The notes beneath the pieces were generated by a model. The model did not search any database and was not told the origin of the DNA. It was given only the letters and a program-made list of their open reading frames with translations. From contig UQSG01000001.1 in the NCBI GenBank assembly GCA_900543695.1, positions 124,001-188,000 of the forward strand: 64,000 nt of DNA. Direction: 5' to 3'. Both the position numbers and the translations under genes were made by a program. Source of the stretch: an uncultured Clostridium sp. (GTDB lineage: Bacteria; Bacillota; Clostridia; UBA1212; UBA1255). Of this stretch, positions 1 to 8,302 are shown in pieces. Position 1 is the stretch's first letter. Each line of letters opens with the position of its first letter.

Positions 1-28
1 TATCAATAATTTCTCTCACTTTCAGCAT
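1..28 (-). CDS. Start of a gene downstream of valS, possibly folC (partial)
   Basis: Nine codons of an open frame begin at an ATG that shares one base with the valS stop (TGATG) and run off the window edge as MLKVREIID. A GAGG ribosome binding site lies about 11 bases upstream, inside the end of valS. In many Firmicutes folC (folylpolyglutamate synthase) follows valS, so folC is the likely identity, but that rests on gene order alone. Confidence 0.35.
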
Positions 29-2688
29 CAGACATCAAACCTCTTTCTTATGTTTCCGAGCCGTTCGGTTACATTTTCATACATCTGCTGATATTTTACC
101 AGCTTTGCTTTTTCCTCGTCAACCACTTTCTGCGGCGCTCTGGATACAAAGCTTTCGTTTTCAAGCTTTCCCTTTACGCGGCTTAGCTCCCGCTCGAGGT
201 TTTCTTTTTCTTTGGAAAGGCGTTCCATTTCCTTTTCAAAATCGATCAGCTCGTCAAGCGGAATATAAATTTCGGCGCCGTCCACGACCGCAGCGGCGGC
301 GTCCTCCGGGATGCCGGATTTATCGTTCTGCACCGCGATTCCGGAAGCGGAGGCAAGCCTTGCAAAAAGCGGTTCGGCATCGCGGAGCACTGCGGCAGCC
401 CTTCCGGATGCGGCAAATAAGATGTGCGCCCTGCGCGAAGCGGGAACGTTCATTTCCTGCCGGATATTCCGAATGGCGCGAATGGTGCTGATCACCAGCT
501 CCGTATCCTTTTCCTCTTCGGGATATTCGCGGGCCGGATTATATTCCGGCCATTTTGAAATCATGATGCTTTCCGCGTCTTTATACAAGCTCTGATAAAG
601 CTCTTCTGTGATAAACGGCATGAATGGGTGCAGCAGCTTCAGACAGCGGATCAGTACATCGTTGAGCACGTACTGCGCTTCAAGTCTGCCCGGAGCAGCC
701 GCGTCGAAGAGCCGCGGCTTGACGAATTCAATATACCAGTCGCAGAAGCAATCCCAGAGGAAATCATATACCTTTGCAAGCGCAATGCCAAGCTCAAATT
801 TTTCCAGGTTTTCCGTAACCTCCCGAACCAGCGTATTGCAGGCAGAGAGAATCCATTTGTCCGCCGCCGTAAAGCGCGCCGGATCGATTTTGGAAAAATC
901 CGGTTCATCGTCAAAATTCATCAGAGCAAAGCGCGTGGCGTTCCAGATTTTGTTCGCAAAATTCCGCGCGGCTTCCACCTTCTCCGGCAAATACCGCTGA
1001 TCATTGCCAGGCGCATTTCCGGAGGTCAGCGCGAACCGCAGCGCGTCCGTCCCGTACTCGTCGATCACTTCGAGCGGATCGATGCCATTTCCGAGGGATT
1101 TCGACATTTTTCTGCCCTGAGAATCCCGGACCAGGCCGTGGATCAGTACATATTTAAAAGGGGGCTCTCCCATCTGTTCGCAGGCGGAGAAAATCATGCG
1201 CGCCACCCAGAAGAAAATGATATCGTATCCCGTCACCAATACATCCGTAGGATAGAAATAGTCCAGATCTTCCGTCTGCTTTGGCCAGCCAAGCGTGGAA
1301 AACGGCCAAAGCGCCGAGCTGAACCACGTATCCAGCGTATCGGGATCCTGATGCAGCCGCTCGGAGCCGCAGTGCGGGCAGCGATCCGGCTTTGTTTTGG
1401 AAACGGTCGTTTCGCCGCATTCGTCGCAATAATAAGCCGGGATTCTGTGTCCCCACCAGAGCTGCCTGGAAATGCACCAGTCCTGAATATTTTCCATCCA
1501 GTTATAATAAATTTTGGAAAAACGGTCCGGTACGAAACGGACTTTGCCCGACCGTACCGCTTCAATTGCGGGACCGGCCAGAGGCTTCATTTTCACGTAC
1601 CACTGCTTGGAAACCATCGGTTCCACGACCGTTCCGCAGCGCTGGCACGTTCCGACGTTATGGCGGTGCGGCTCCGTTTTGACGAGCAGGCCCAGCGCAT
1701 CAAGATCGCGTACAATCTGCTTCCGCGCCTCATATCGTTCCATGCCGCGGTATTTTCCTCCGTTTTCGTTGACATAGCCGCGATCGTCCAGAATTTTAAT
1801 GACCGCAAGATTGTGCCGGCGGCCCACCTCGAAATCGTTCGGATCATGCGCAGGGGTGATTTTAACGGCGCCCGTCCCGAATCCGAGCTCTACATAGTCG
1901 TCGGCGATGATTGGAATTTCCCTGTCCACCAACGGTAAAAGAAGTGTTTTTCCAACCAAATGTTTATAGTTTTCATCCGCGGGGTTTACTGCCACCGCCG
2001 TGTCCCCCAGCATAGTCTCGGGACGCGTCGTTGCGATCGTAAGGAAGCCGCTGCCGTCCGCCAGCGGATAATTGATATACCAAAAGCTGCCGTCCAGCTC
2101 TTTATATTCCACTTCGATATCGGAGATCGAGGTATTACAATGCGGGCACCAGTTCGTGATCCGTTCTCCGCGATAAATAAGACCTTTTTCATACAATCTT
2201 ACAAATACTTCAAGAACCGCCTCGGACAGGCCCTCGTCCATGGTGAAGCGAAGACGGGCCCAGTCGCAGGAGCTGCCCAGACGCTTAAGCTGGTTCACGA
2301 TTCTGTTTCCGTAGAGCTCCTTCCATTCCCAGGCTCGTTTCAGAAAGGCTTCCCGGCCGATCTGCTCCTTTGTCAGGCCCTCCTTCGCCATGGCGTCCAC
2401 GATTTTCGCCTCTGTTGCGATGCTGGCGTGATCGGTCCCCGGCACCCAGAGCGCCGCAAAGCCCTGCATCCTTTTAAATCGGATCAAGATATCCTGCAGC
2501 GTGTTGTCCAGCGCATGGCCCATATGCAGCTGCCCGGTGATATTCGGAGGCGGGATGACAATCGTAAAAGGCTTTTTGCCCGGCTCCGCCTTTCCCCGGA
2601 AGTATCCTTTTTCTTCCCAGTTTTGATAAATTCTTTTCTCAACGCCGGCGGGATCATAAACCTTCGCCATCGTATCAGCCTTTTTCAT
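28..2688 (-). CDS. valS: Valyl-tRNA synthetase
   Basis: This enzyme charges tRNA-Val with valine in the cytoplasm and edits misactivated threonine. The 886-residue length fits bacterial ValS. The class I signatures are present: HMGH at about residues 55-58 after a PPPNITG run, and KMSKS near residue 527. The CP1 editing domain lies between them and holds the TTRPETMLGDTAVAVNP block. The C-terminus is the charged coiled-coil tRNA-binding arm typical of the family (KEKENLERELSRVKGKLE). The ATG is preceded by AGGAGG eight bases upstream; an alternative Met at residue 7 is less well placed. No T-box leader was recognised between the promoter at 2739-2768 and the start. Confidence 0.97.
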   Translation of the reverse strand: MKKADTMAKVYDPAGVEKRIYQNWEEKGYFRGKAEPGKKPFTIVIPPPNITGQLHMGHALDNTLQDILIRFKRMQGFAALWVPGTDHASIATEAKIVDAMAKEGLTKEQIGREAFLKRAWEWKELYGNRIVNQLKRLGSSCDWARLRFTMDEGLSEAVLEVFVRLYEKGLIYRGERITNWCPHCNTSISDIEVEYKELDGSFWYINYPLADGSGFLTIATTRPETMLGDTAVAVNPADENYKHLVGKTLLLPLVDREIPIIADDYVELGFGTGAVKITPAHDPNDFEVGRRHNLAVIKILDDRGYVNENGGKYRGMERYEARKQIVRDLDALGLLVKTEPHRHNVGTCQRCGTVVEPMVSKQWYVKMKPLAGPAIEAVRSGKVRFVPDRFSKIYYNWMENIQDWCISRQLWWGHRIPAYYCDECGETTVSKTKPDRCPHCGSERLHQDPDTLDTWFSSALWPFSTLGWPKQTEDLDYFYPTDVLVTGYDIIFFWVARMIFSACEQMGEPPFKYVLIHGLVRDSQGRKMSKSLGNGIDPLEVIDEYGTDALRFALTSGNAPGNDQRYLPEKVEAARNFANKIWNATRFALMNFDDEPDFSKIDPARFTAADKWILSACNTLVREVTENLEKFELGIALAKVYDFLWDCFCDWYIEFVKPRLFDAAAPGRLEAQYVLNDVLIRCLKLLHPFMPFITEELYQSLYKDAESIMISKWPEYNPAREYPEEEKDTELVISTIRAIRNIRQEMNVPASRRAHILFAASGRAAAVLRDAEPLFARLASASGIAVQNDKSGIPEDAAAAVVDGAEIYIPLDELIDFEKEMERLSKEKENLERELSRVKGKLENESFVSRAPQKVVDEEKAKLVKYQQMYENVTERLGNIRKRFDV

Positions 2689-2738
2689 AGTCCGTTTCCT
2701 CCTGCTTTGCAGCTTAATGTAACTGAATAGACCGTTTT

Positions 2739-2768
2739 ATGATACATCTATCCGCCGGTTTTTGTCAA
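2739..2768 (-). promoter_or_regulatory. Probable sigma-A promoter for valS
   Basis: On the minus strand TTGACA (2768-2763) and TATCAT (2744-2739) are separated by 18 bases, about 50 bases before the valS start. Confidence 0.6.
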
Positions 2769-2838
2769 TTCCGAAAATCGTTTCCTTTATTTTCACTGCG
2801 CGCTTTTAAAACGGTTTCATTTTTCTGCAAAATAAGAC

Positions 2839-2867
2839 TTGAATTTTATCTGCGCATATGCTATAGT
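2839..2867 (+). promoter_or_regulatory. Probable promoter for tRNA-Thr
   Basis: TTGAAT (2839-2844) and TATAGT (2862-2867) are 17 bases apart. This would start transcription within a few bases of the tRNA 5' end. Confidence 0.55.
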
Positions 2868-2878
2868 AACGATACTTC

Positions 2879-2954
2879 GCCTTCATAGCTCAGTAGGTAG
2901 AGCGCATCCATGGTAAGGATGAGGTCGCCGGTTCGATCCCGGCTGAAGGCTCCA
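2879..2954 (+). tRNA. tRNA-Thr (anticodon GGT)
   Basis: The cloverleaf is complete. The acceptor stem pairs GCCTTCA with TGAAGGC, followed by a T discriminator and an encoded CCA. The anticodon stem CATCC/GGATG closes the loop ATGGTAA with anticodon GGT, which reads ACC and ACU threonine codons. The T arm holds GGTTCGATCCC. A rho-independent terminator follows directly. Confidence 0.95.
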
Positions 2955-2960
2955 GAAAGA

Positions 2961-2986
2961 ACTTCCGTTTCGACGGAAGTTTTTTT
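2961..2986 (+). terminator. Rho-independent terminator after tRNA-Thr
   Basis: ACTTCCGT and ACGGAAGT form a perfect 8-bp stem with a TTCG tetraloop, followed by a run of T. It may also serve the minus-strand peptidase gene that ends at 3009. Confidence 0.85.
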
Positions 2987-3008
2987 ATGTCTGGTAAAAA
3001 TCTGAGAT

Positions 3009-3770
3009 TCAGCGCGGCGGCTGGAATTCCAGCTCCGGCTCGTATCTTACTGTGTCATTAAAATGCCACCATTCATTATAATATCCCTGAAATCCGCAGG
3101 CCGTCATGACGTCCTCCAGCATCTGGGCGTTTTCAGCCGCCGCCGGGCTGACATCGCTGTAATCGCGGTCCGCTTTTTCACTGAAATCGTCAAAGGAAGT
3201 AGGCATCTCTATTTCGTTCCCTTCCGAATCGATCAGCGTAAGATCCAGCGCGCAGCCTCGCGTATGATTGGAATAGCCGACGTTCGGATTAGATACGAAA
3301 TTCCCGTCGGGACAGATTTCCCAGAGACGGAACTGCGCGGAAACAGGGCGGTAAGCATCCCAGATTTTAATCCGATAGCCCTGCTGTGAAAAAATTTCCT
3401 GCGCCTGCGCAAGCTTTGCAACCGTTCCGTAACGCGCATATGCTTCTGTAAAATCATATATCACCTGCCCCGTAAAATTCTCCGTAGTGGCGTACTTGAG
3501 ATCGGTGACCGCCTCAGGCACATAATCCACAATCCGTACGAATTCATCCGCCTCCGGAACACGCTCCGGCGTAGGAGGCAGGGAGGCAGACTCGGTCGGC
3601 GCCGCAGAAGCGCTTACCGGCGGCTGCGTAACTGCGGCCGGCGTGTAAAACAGAATAGAAGGCGTTCCCGTCGCAGGTGCAGCCTGCCTCCGCGTTCCGC
3701 AGGAAACGGCGGTAAACAGCACGGCGGACAGAAAAGAAAAAAGCGTAAGAATTTTATTTTTAAATTCCAT
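3009..3770 (-). CDS. VanX-type D-Ala-D-Ala dipeptidase-like lipoprotein (M15D)
   Basis: This 253-residue protein starts with a lipoprotein signal (hydrophobic stretch, then FTAVSC with the lipid-anchor Cys at about residue 24). A Pro/Ser/Ala-rich linker follows, then a zinc peptidase domain of the VanX/DdpX family. Ligands are visible in SNHTRGCALD (the SxHxxGxAxD motif) and in the EWWHF motif near the C-terminus. Such enzymes cleave D-Ala-D-Ala or related cell-wall dipeptides outside the membrane. It stands alone between two tRNA genes with no vanHA nearby, so a housekeeping role in wall recycling is more likely than vancomycin resistance. Substrate is inferred from family only. Confidence 0.85.
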   Translation of the reverse strand: MEFKNKILTLFSFLSAVLFTAVSCGTRRQAAPATGTPSILFYTPAAVTQPPVSASAAPTESASLPPTPERVPEADEFVRIVDYVPEAVTDLKYATTENFTGQVIYDFTEAYARYGTVAKLAQAQEIFSQQGYRIKIWDAYRPVSAQFRLWEICPDGNFVSNPNVGYSNHTRGCALDLTLIDSEGNEIEMPTSFDDFSEKADRDYSDVSPAAAENAQMLEDVMTACGFQGYYNEWWHFNDTVRYEPELEFQPPR

Positions 3771-3828
3771 TTACAAGCACCTCAAAATATGTTAGGATAA
3801 ATATGTTGTCGTTGTACGGCATATCTGA

Positions 3829-3902
3829 GCGGGTGTAGTTCAATGGTAGAATTCCAGCTTCCCAAGCTGACTACGGGGGTTCGATTCCCCTCACCCGCTC
3901 CA
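3829..3902 (+). tRNA. tRNA-Gly (anticodon CCC)
   Basis: The acceptor stem GCGGGTG/CACCCGC, D arm with AATGGTA, T arm and encoded CCA are all present (74 nt). The anticodon loop is TTCCCAA, giving CCC, which reads GGG. The outermost pair of the anticodon stem (27-43) is a C-A mismatch. The T-stem closing pair is G-T. Confidence 0.93.
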
Positions 3903-3906
3903 CGCT

Positions 3907-3940
3907 GGAGCAAAGCGAGCTTTGCTCCGGCTTATTTTTT
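3907..3940 (+). terminator. Rho-independent terminator after tRNA-Gly
   Basis: GGAGCAAAG and CTTTGCTCC pair over 9 bp around a CGAG loop. TTATTTTTT follows after a three-base spacer. The T run overlaps the 3' end of the convergent rimI gene. Confidence 0.7.
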
Positions 3941-4441
3941 GTCTGTGACAGGAAATAAGCCATACGGGAGTTTTTTGGTTATTCCATCCGGAAGCAGAGG
4001 TTTATTCAAGATACACCGCATGATGACAGCGTCTTCCGTTCCGTAATACTTCTTCCGAACCGCAATTTCCTCAAATCCCTCCGTCTGGTACAGCCGTCTC
4101 GCCGCCAGATTCGTTTCCCGGACCTCCAGGAACAGCTTGGCGATGTGTTCCGCAGTGAGCGTCCGTTTCATTTCCTGCAAAAGCGCCCTCCCGATCCCGG
4201 CGCCGCGCCATTCCCTCCGTACTGCGATCCGCAGTAGTTCCGCCTCGTCCAAGACGCTCTGAACGCAGCAATAGCCAACCGCCGTTTTCCCTTCTGCGGC
4301 CGCGAAGCAGCGCGTTCCCTCGCCGCGTATTTCATCCTCCAGCATCGCTTCGCTCCACGGCTTCGGAAAGGACTCCGTTTCAATCTCTGCAAGATTCCGA
4401 AGCAGCTCTGCCGTCAGTGTTTCAAATTGAATCCGTATAAT
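3932..4441 (-). CDS. rimI: Ribosomal-protein-alanine N-acetyltransferase (non-canonical start proposed)
   Basis: This GNAT enzyme acetylates the N-terminal Ala of ribosomal protein S18. The acetyl-CoA loop is seen as RREWRGAGIGRALL, and the family's ARRLYQTEGFEE block follows. The first ATG (4345) would remove about 30 N-terminal residues that look like a normal RimI start: IRIQFETLTAELL, then ETESFPKPWSEAM. The frame is closed by TGA at 4462-4460, and no ATG, GTG or TTG lies between that stop and 4345. A strong AAGGTGGAG site at 4460-4452 sits 10 bases before ATT at 4441, which I take as the start (169 aa). It overlaps tsaB by 20 bases. Some organisms fuse or pair rimI with tsaB as here. Confidence 0.8.
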   Translation of the reverse strand: MIRIQFETLTAELLRNLAEIETESFPKPWSEAMLEDEIRGEGTRCFAAAEGKTAVGYCCVQSVLDEAELLRIAVRREWRGAGIGRALLQEMKRTLTAEHIAKLFLEVRETNLAARRLYQTEGFEEIAVRKKYYGTEDAVIMRCILNKPLLPDGITKKLPYGLFPVTDKK

Positions 4442-5117
4442 TTTTATAATACTCCACCTTCAAACGTTCCGCCGTGTATTCGCTGGCGGCGCCTGCGGCC
4501 TCTGCGGCGGCATATTTTTCGCGGGCCAGCAAAGCGATTGCAGCCGGGTTTCCTGCGGAAAGCTCCGAGGGAAGCGGGCGGTACATTTCACCGAGCAAAT
4601 CCGTAAGCAGAGCGCCATTTGCAGCCGTGCCGTCTCCGGTGAACAGGATGCGTTCTCCCGCGTATTCCGCCCGCAGCGTTTCGCAAAGCGTTTCACAAGA
4701 AAGGGCGCAGCAAGGAAGCCGTTCCGTTCTTCCCCGGTACAGCGCCGCATACACGCGGGCATTGCGTGCATCGATCATCGGGCAGACCAGCTGTTCTTCC
4801 CCCACAGCGCAGGCCGCCGCAAGCGCCTCGAGCGTATTCAATCCAATCAAAGGAATTCCGAGAGAATAAGCAAACGCTTTTGCCGTCGTAACGCCGATTC
4901 GGAGCCCCGTATAAGAGCCCGGTCCGTTTGTAACCGCGACAAGTCCCAGCTCAGACGACGAAACGCCTGCGGCAGCCAAAATATATTCCACCGCCGGGAG
5001 CAGCTTGACTGAATGCGTCTTCTGATCCTGAATCTGAATGGAAGCCAGAACGCTGCCATCCTCGCATACCGCCGCCATTGCCGTTTTACAGGATGTATCC
5101 ATCACAAGAAGCTTCAT
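4422..5117 (-). CDS. tsaB: tRNA t6A biosynthesis protein TsaB
   Basis: TsaB is the inactive ASKHA-fold partner of TsaD in making N6-threonylcarbamoyladenosine at position 37 of ANN-decoding tRNAs. The N-terminus MKLLVMDTSCKTAMAAV and the TNGPGSYTGLRIGVTTAKA block (about residues 63-82) are diagnostic. The 231-residue length is normal. Its start overlaps the tsaE stop by four bases, and rimI follows, giving the common tsaE-tsaB-rimI order. TsaD is not in the window. Confidence 0.95.
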   Translation of the reverse strand: MKLLVMDTSCKTAMAAVCEDGSVLASIQIQDQKTHSVKLLPAVEYILAAAGVSSSELGLVAVTNGPGSYTGLRIGVTTAKAFAYSLGIPLIGLNTLEALAAACAVGEEQLVCPMIDARNARVYAALYRGRTERLPCCALSCETLCETLRAEYAGERILFTGDGTAANGALLTDLLGEMYRPLPSELSAGNPAAIALLAREKYAAAEAAGAASEYTAERLKVEYYKNYTDSI

Positions 5118-5566
5118 TCCGCATACCTCCTGATCTCGATTTCACGCCGCGTCGGCGAAATATCATCACGCCGCGAGAGCCCGACATCCGTAATTCTCTG
5201 CTTGTAATATTTTTTGATTTCCGGCACGCGTTCCGCCCATTCGATGAACAGCACGGCGTCATGCTCCGCATATTCTTCAAAGCCGATGTCTAAAAGCTCC
5301 TCATAGGAAGCGATCCGGTAAAGATCAAAATGGTATAGCAGGCTTTCGCCGCTGCGGTATTCGTTTACGATGGTAAAGGTCGGACTGGTGATATAATCAC
5401 GGATGCCAAGCGCTTTTGCCGCGCCGGACGTAAAACACGTTTTTCCCGCGCCGAGTTCTCCGTTCAGCGTTACGATATCGCCTGGCTTCAGGAGCCGCCC
5501 GAGCTTCTCCCCTACAGCCTCCGTTTCTTTTTCACTGTCCGTCTGAAATTTCATCAAGAGTTCCAT
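5114..5566 (-). CDS. tsaE: tRNA t6A biosynthesis ATPase TsaE
   Basis: TsaE is the P-loop ATPase of the t6A complex. The Walker A motif GELGAGKT sits at about residues 36-43, followed by SPTFTIVNEYRSG, which is typical of the family. At 150 residues the length is normal. The ATG at 5566 has GAGGAG about 11 bases upstream. It is translationally coupled to tsaB through a 4-base overlap. Confidence 0.95.
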   Translation of the reverse strand: MELLMKFQTDSEKETEAVGEKLGRLLKPGDIVTLNGELGAGKTCFTSGAAKALGIRDYITSPTFTIVNEYRSGESLLYHFDLYRIASYEELLDIGFEEYAEHDAVLFIEWAERVPEIKKYYKQRITDVGLSRRDDISPTRREIEIRRYAE

Positions 5567-5642
5567 TTGGGGAATCTCCTCGCTTCCTGTAAAATCGCAT
5601 CCATTATACTATATCTCTGCAAATTTTACAAAGCGGGCAAGC

Positions 5643-8150
5643 TCATGTCTGCGCCGGATACTCTCTTGTTACGAATTCATACGGCGGGATCTGTATGCGA
5701 TCCGTTCTTTCCAGAGGCGGAATTCGTATAACCGCCGTCTGGGCGGTATCCAAGGGATTGAACAGCCGAAGCAGATATTTTCCCTCTGCGGTCCGGTAAA
5801 ATGCGGTGCATACCACAGAAGGAGCGCTGTCAAGCTCCAATCCCGGCAGCGGCTTCCTTTCTCCTTCCGTTCCGTGCGGGAAAAAAGACAGTCCCATCGG
5901 CGCCTCATGAAATTCCTGTGCCTTCCGTCCGGCTGCCGCAAGCAGAGTATCCGCAGGCCCGCCCTCAAAGCGGAAGCGGTACAGCCGTTCTCCCTGGTCA
6001 ATATACGCCGAGAATCGATCGTCCGGCATCACCCTCCGATCCGGGCCAAGCGGATGGCCGGTATATCCCGGTGAACGAAGCAGCGTAACAAGCAGCGCGT
6101 TTTCCTCCACAGAAGAGCCGTACGTCCCGTTATTAATCAGCAGAAGGCCCTTTCCCCTTGTGTGACCGGTCACGGTGCGGCGTTCCGGGCAAATGCCGGT
6201 TTCTCCCTCCTGCAGCTCCCGCAGCATGACAAATTGCTGAGAGACGTTTTCCCTCCCGTTTCCCGGAAGACTTTCCAGCCCGTATGCCACCTGGCCGATG
6301 CACTGCGGCGCGTCCAGCAGCGAAGGAATTTCCAGCTTTACCATTTTTTTCTTTTCATTCCAGTATAAACGTACTTCAATGTCAATCGCGGTGCTGTGCT
6401 TTGAAAGAATATAGCGAACAACTGCCTTTGAATCTTCGTATCCAAAAAGCGCCTCCACCACAGCGCGCGCGTCCGCGTTTTCGATCACGCGCACAGAGGG
6501 CAAAGGATGGTCGAGGCACGAAAGGCGGCTGCCCGCTATTTCATCAAGGAGCGAAAACGTTCCGATGTAATCGCGAAATTCCGAGACCGTCATTCCCCAG
6601 GCGTCGCAGGAATCGCGGAGTACGCGCAGACAAAAGGCGCCCGGTGCCGTGTACCGCTCCCCGTCCTTCTGATATTCGTCAATCAATCCTGTGATGCAGT
6701 TGATCGCGACTCTCAGCCGCGGCGTTTCAAAAATCAGACAATCTGCCTCCCGGCGCAGCGGCGCAATCGGCCTGCCGCCCTGAACAAGCGTAAATTTACA
6801 GTTAAAACGATTCATCTGCATCGGAGCAAGCACGGCATGAAAAACTACGCGCTTTCTCCAGTCAATCGGGATGTGGCTCTCTTCCTGTTCCGCCTGAGAC
6901 GGCAGGGCATTCCCCGCCTCGTCAAACACCTGAGGCAGGTAAAACTGATCGGACCAATTCTGATCCCACAGCATAAATTCACACGAGAAATCGTCTTCTA
7001 CCGCATACGGATGCGGATTGAAAATCAAAACAGGAATTTCGTCGGCTTCCGCTCTTTTTTGTCCCCGTGCCAGCGCGAAAAAGGCGCGTGCCCGTATACG
7101 GCTGCACAATTCCAGACCATGATCGAGAATCCGGATTCCCATTTCTTCCGCCGGCTGTACGGAGGTGCCCGTCAGATAATCGTGAAATTGCGCCAGCAGC
7201 AAGTCGTGCAGCGCTTCCTCCAGTTCTTTTCCCGCATCAGGAATCAGATTCTGCAAATAAGCGGCGGCGACCATCTTCTCCGTCATGAAATACCAGCTTT
7301 CCAGCTGGCGGTATTTCTGTTTGATTCTGATCTGCGTGGTATAACAGCCGGGAGCCCACGGATTCAAATCACCGCAGTGGCGCGGCAGGCTTTTACCGTT
7401 TGTTTTCAGTTCGCGGAAATATGCCTCCGGTGTGGACTGTAGCAGCTCGATTTGCGGGAATTCCTTGCGCAGACGTACGATCGCCTCAAGATCCGGCCGC
7501 GAAGCGCCGCCTCCGTGATCTCCCATTCCCCATAACAGCAGAGTAAAGTCATCCTCCGGAAATTCCGCGATCAGTCTGCGGATTCTGCCTTCCAGCTGGC
7601 CGTATCCATTTCCGTAGCATTCTGCCCGAAAAGCAGCGACAGAGGAACCGTCATAGCCCACCCACTCGTAAACGCTGCCCGGCAAGGAAAGGCGATCCGG
7701 GCCCGGCCTCGTATGAATATAACTGTCAAAGCCGTTTTTCGTTAAAATCTGCACCAACCCTCTGCTGTGGCCAAACGAGTCGAAATTCACAGCAGTTGTG
7801 GGAGAAATGCCGAATTTTTCCTGAAAATATGCCTTTCCAACCGAAATCTGCCGCATAAATCCCTCTCCGGACGGCATATTACAGTCCGGCTGGAGATACC
7901 AGCCTCCCATAATGTGCCAATTTCCCGCACGAACGAGCTTTTGGATCCGGGCAAACAGTTCAGGCTCGTATTCCTCTACCCATTGGTACAGAAGCGCCTC
8001 GTTATGGTTAAATACATAATCTCCGTATTCCTCGCAGAAATCCGCGGCCGTTCGGAATGTCGAAAGCGCCGCCGCAGCGCCTTCCTCCCATTCCCATTGC
8101 CAGACCGGATCAATATGGGCATTACTGATTAAATGAATTCGTTTCGTCAT
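5643..8150 (-). CDS. Alpha-mannosidase, glycoside hydrolase family 38
   Basis: This 835-residue cytoplasmic enzyme has no signal peptide and probably trims mannosides taken up by the cell. The N-terminal catalytic domain shows the zinc site AHIDPVWQWEW (about residues 11-21) and the nucleophile region AVNFDSFGHSRG, where the Asp is the retaining nucleophile. The central helical domain and C-terminal beta domains of GH38 follow. It has its own promoter (8218-8246) and no sugar transporter beside it, so the natural substrate cannot be read from context. Enzymes of this subfamily act on alpha-1,2, 1,3 or 1,6 mannosides or on mannosylglycerate. Confidence 0.9.
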   Translation of the reverse strand: MTKRIHLISNAHIDPVWQWEWEEGAAAALSTFRTAADFCEEYGDYVFNHNEALLYQWVEEYEPELFARIQKLVRAGNWHIMGGWYLQPDCNMPSGEGFMRQISVGKAYFQEKFGISPTTAVNFDSFGHSRGLVQILTKNGFDSYIHTRPGPDRLSLPGSVYEWVGYDGSSVAAFRAECYGNGYGQLEGRIRRLIAEFPEDDFTLLLWGMGDHGGGASRPDLEAIVRLRKEFPQIELLQSTPEAYFRELKTNGKSLPRHCGDLNPWAPGCYTTQIRIKQKYRQLESWYFMTEKMVAAAYLQNLIPDAGKELEEALHDLLLAQFHDYLTGTSVQPAEEMGIRILDHGLELCSRIRARAFFALARGQKRAEADEIPVLIFNPHPYAVEDDFSCEFMLWDQNWSDQFYLPQVFDEAGNALPSQAEQEESHIPIDWRKRVVFHAVLAPMQMNRFNCKFTLVQGGRPIAPLRREADCLIFETPRLRVAINCITGLIDEYQKDGERYTAPGAFCLRVLRDSCDAWGMTVSEFRDYIGTFSLLDEIAGSRLSCLDHPLPSVRVIENADARAVVEALFGYEDSKAVVRYILSKHSTAIDIEVRLYWNEKKKMVKLEIPSLLDAPQCIGQVAYGLESLPGNGRENVSQQFVMLRELQEGETGICPERRTVTGHTRGKGLLLINNGTYGSSVEENALLVTLLRSPGYTGHPLGPDRRVMPDDRFSAYIDQGERLYRFRFEGGPADTLLAAAGRKAQEFHEAPMGLSFFPHGTEGERKPLPGLELDSAPSVVCTAFYRTAEGKYLLRLFNPLDTAQTAVIRIPPLERTDRIQIPPYEFVTREYPAQT

Positions 8151-8217
8151 TAGAAAATCCCGCCTTTCGCCGTCTTTTTCCTATCGGTCTCTATAAACGC
8201 ATTTCACATTTATGCGA

Positions 8218-8246
8218 AGTATAGGATACCGCTCCGTTTTTGTAAA
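8218..8246 (-). promoter_or_regulatory. Probable sigma-A promoter for the GH38 gene
   Basis: TTTACA (8246-8241) and TATACT (8223-8218) are 17 bases apart on the minus strand, about 70 bases before the start codon. Confidence 0.6.
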
Positions 8247-8302
8247 GAGGGAAAACAAATTTTCGGCTTGAATCGCAGCGGGATTTTCAAAAGATTTTCA
8301 GT

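Noticed and set aside
628..1938. Long plus-strand open frame of 436 codons opposite valS
   Set aside because: It is the antisense shadow of a strongly conserved synthetase gene in GC-biased DNA, has no ribosome binding site and resembles nothing.
3009..3770. Vancomycin resistance gene vanX
   Set aside because: The catalytic motifs fit, but the lipoprotein signal and absence of vanH, vanA-type ligase and vanRS point to a general wall peptidase.
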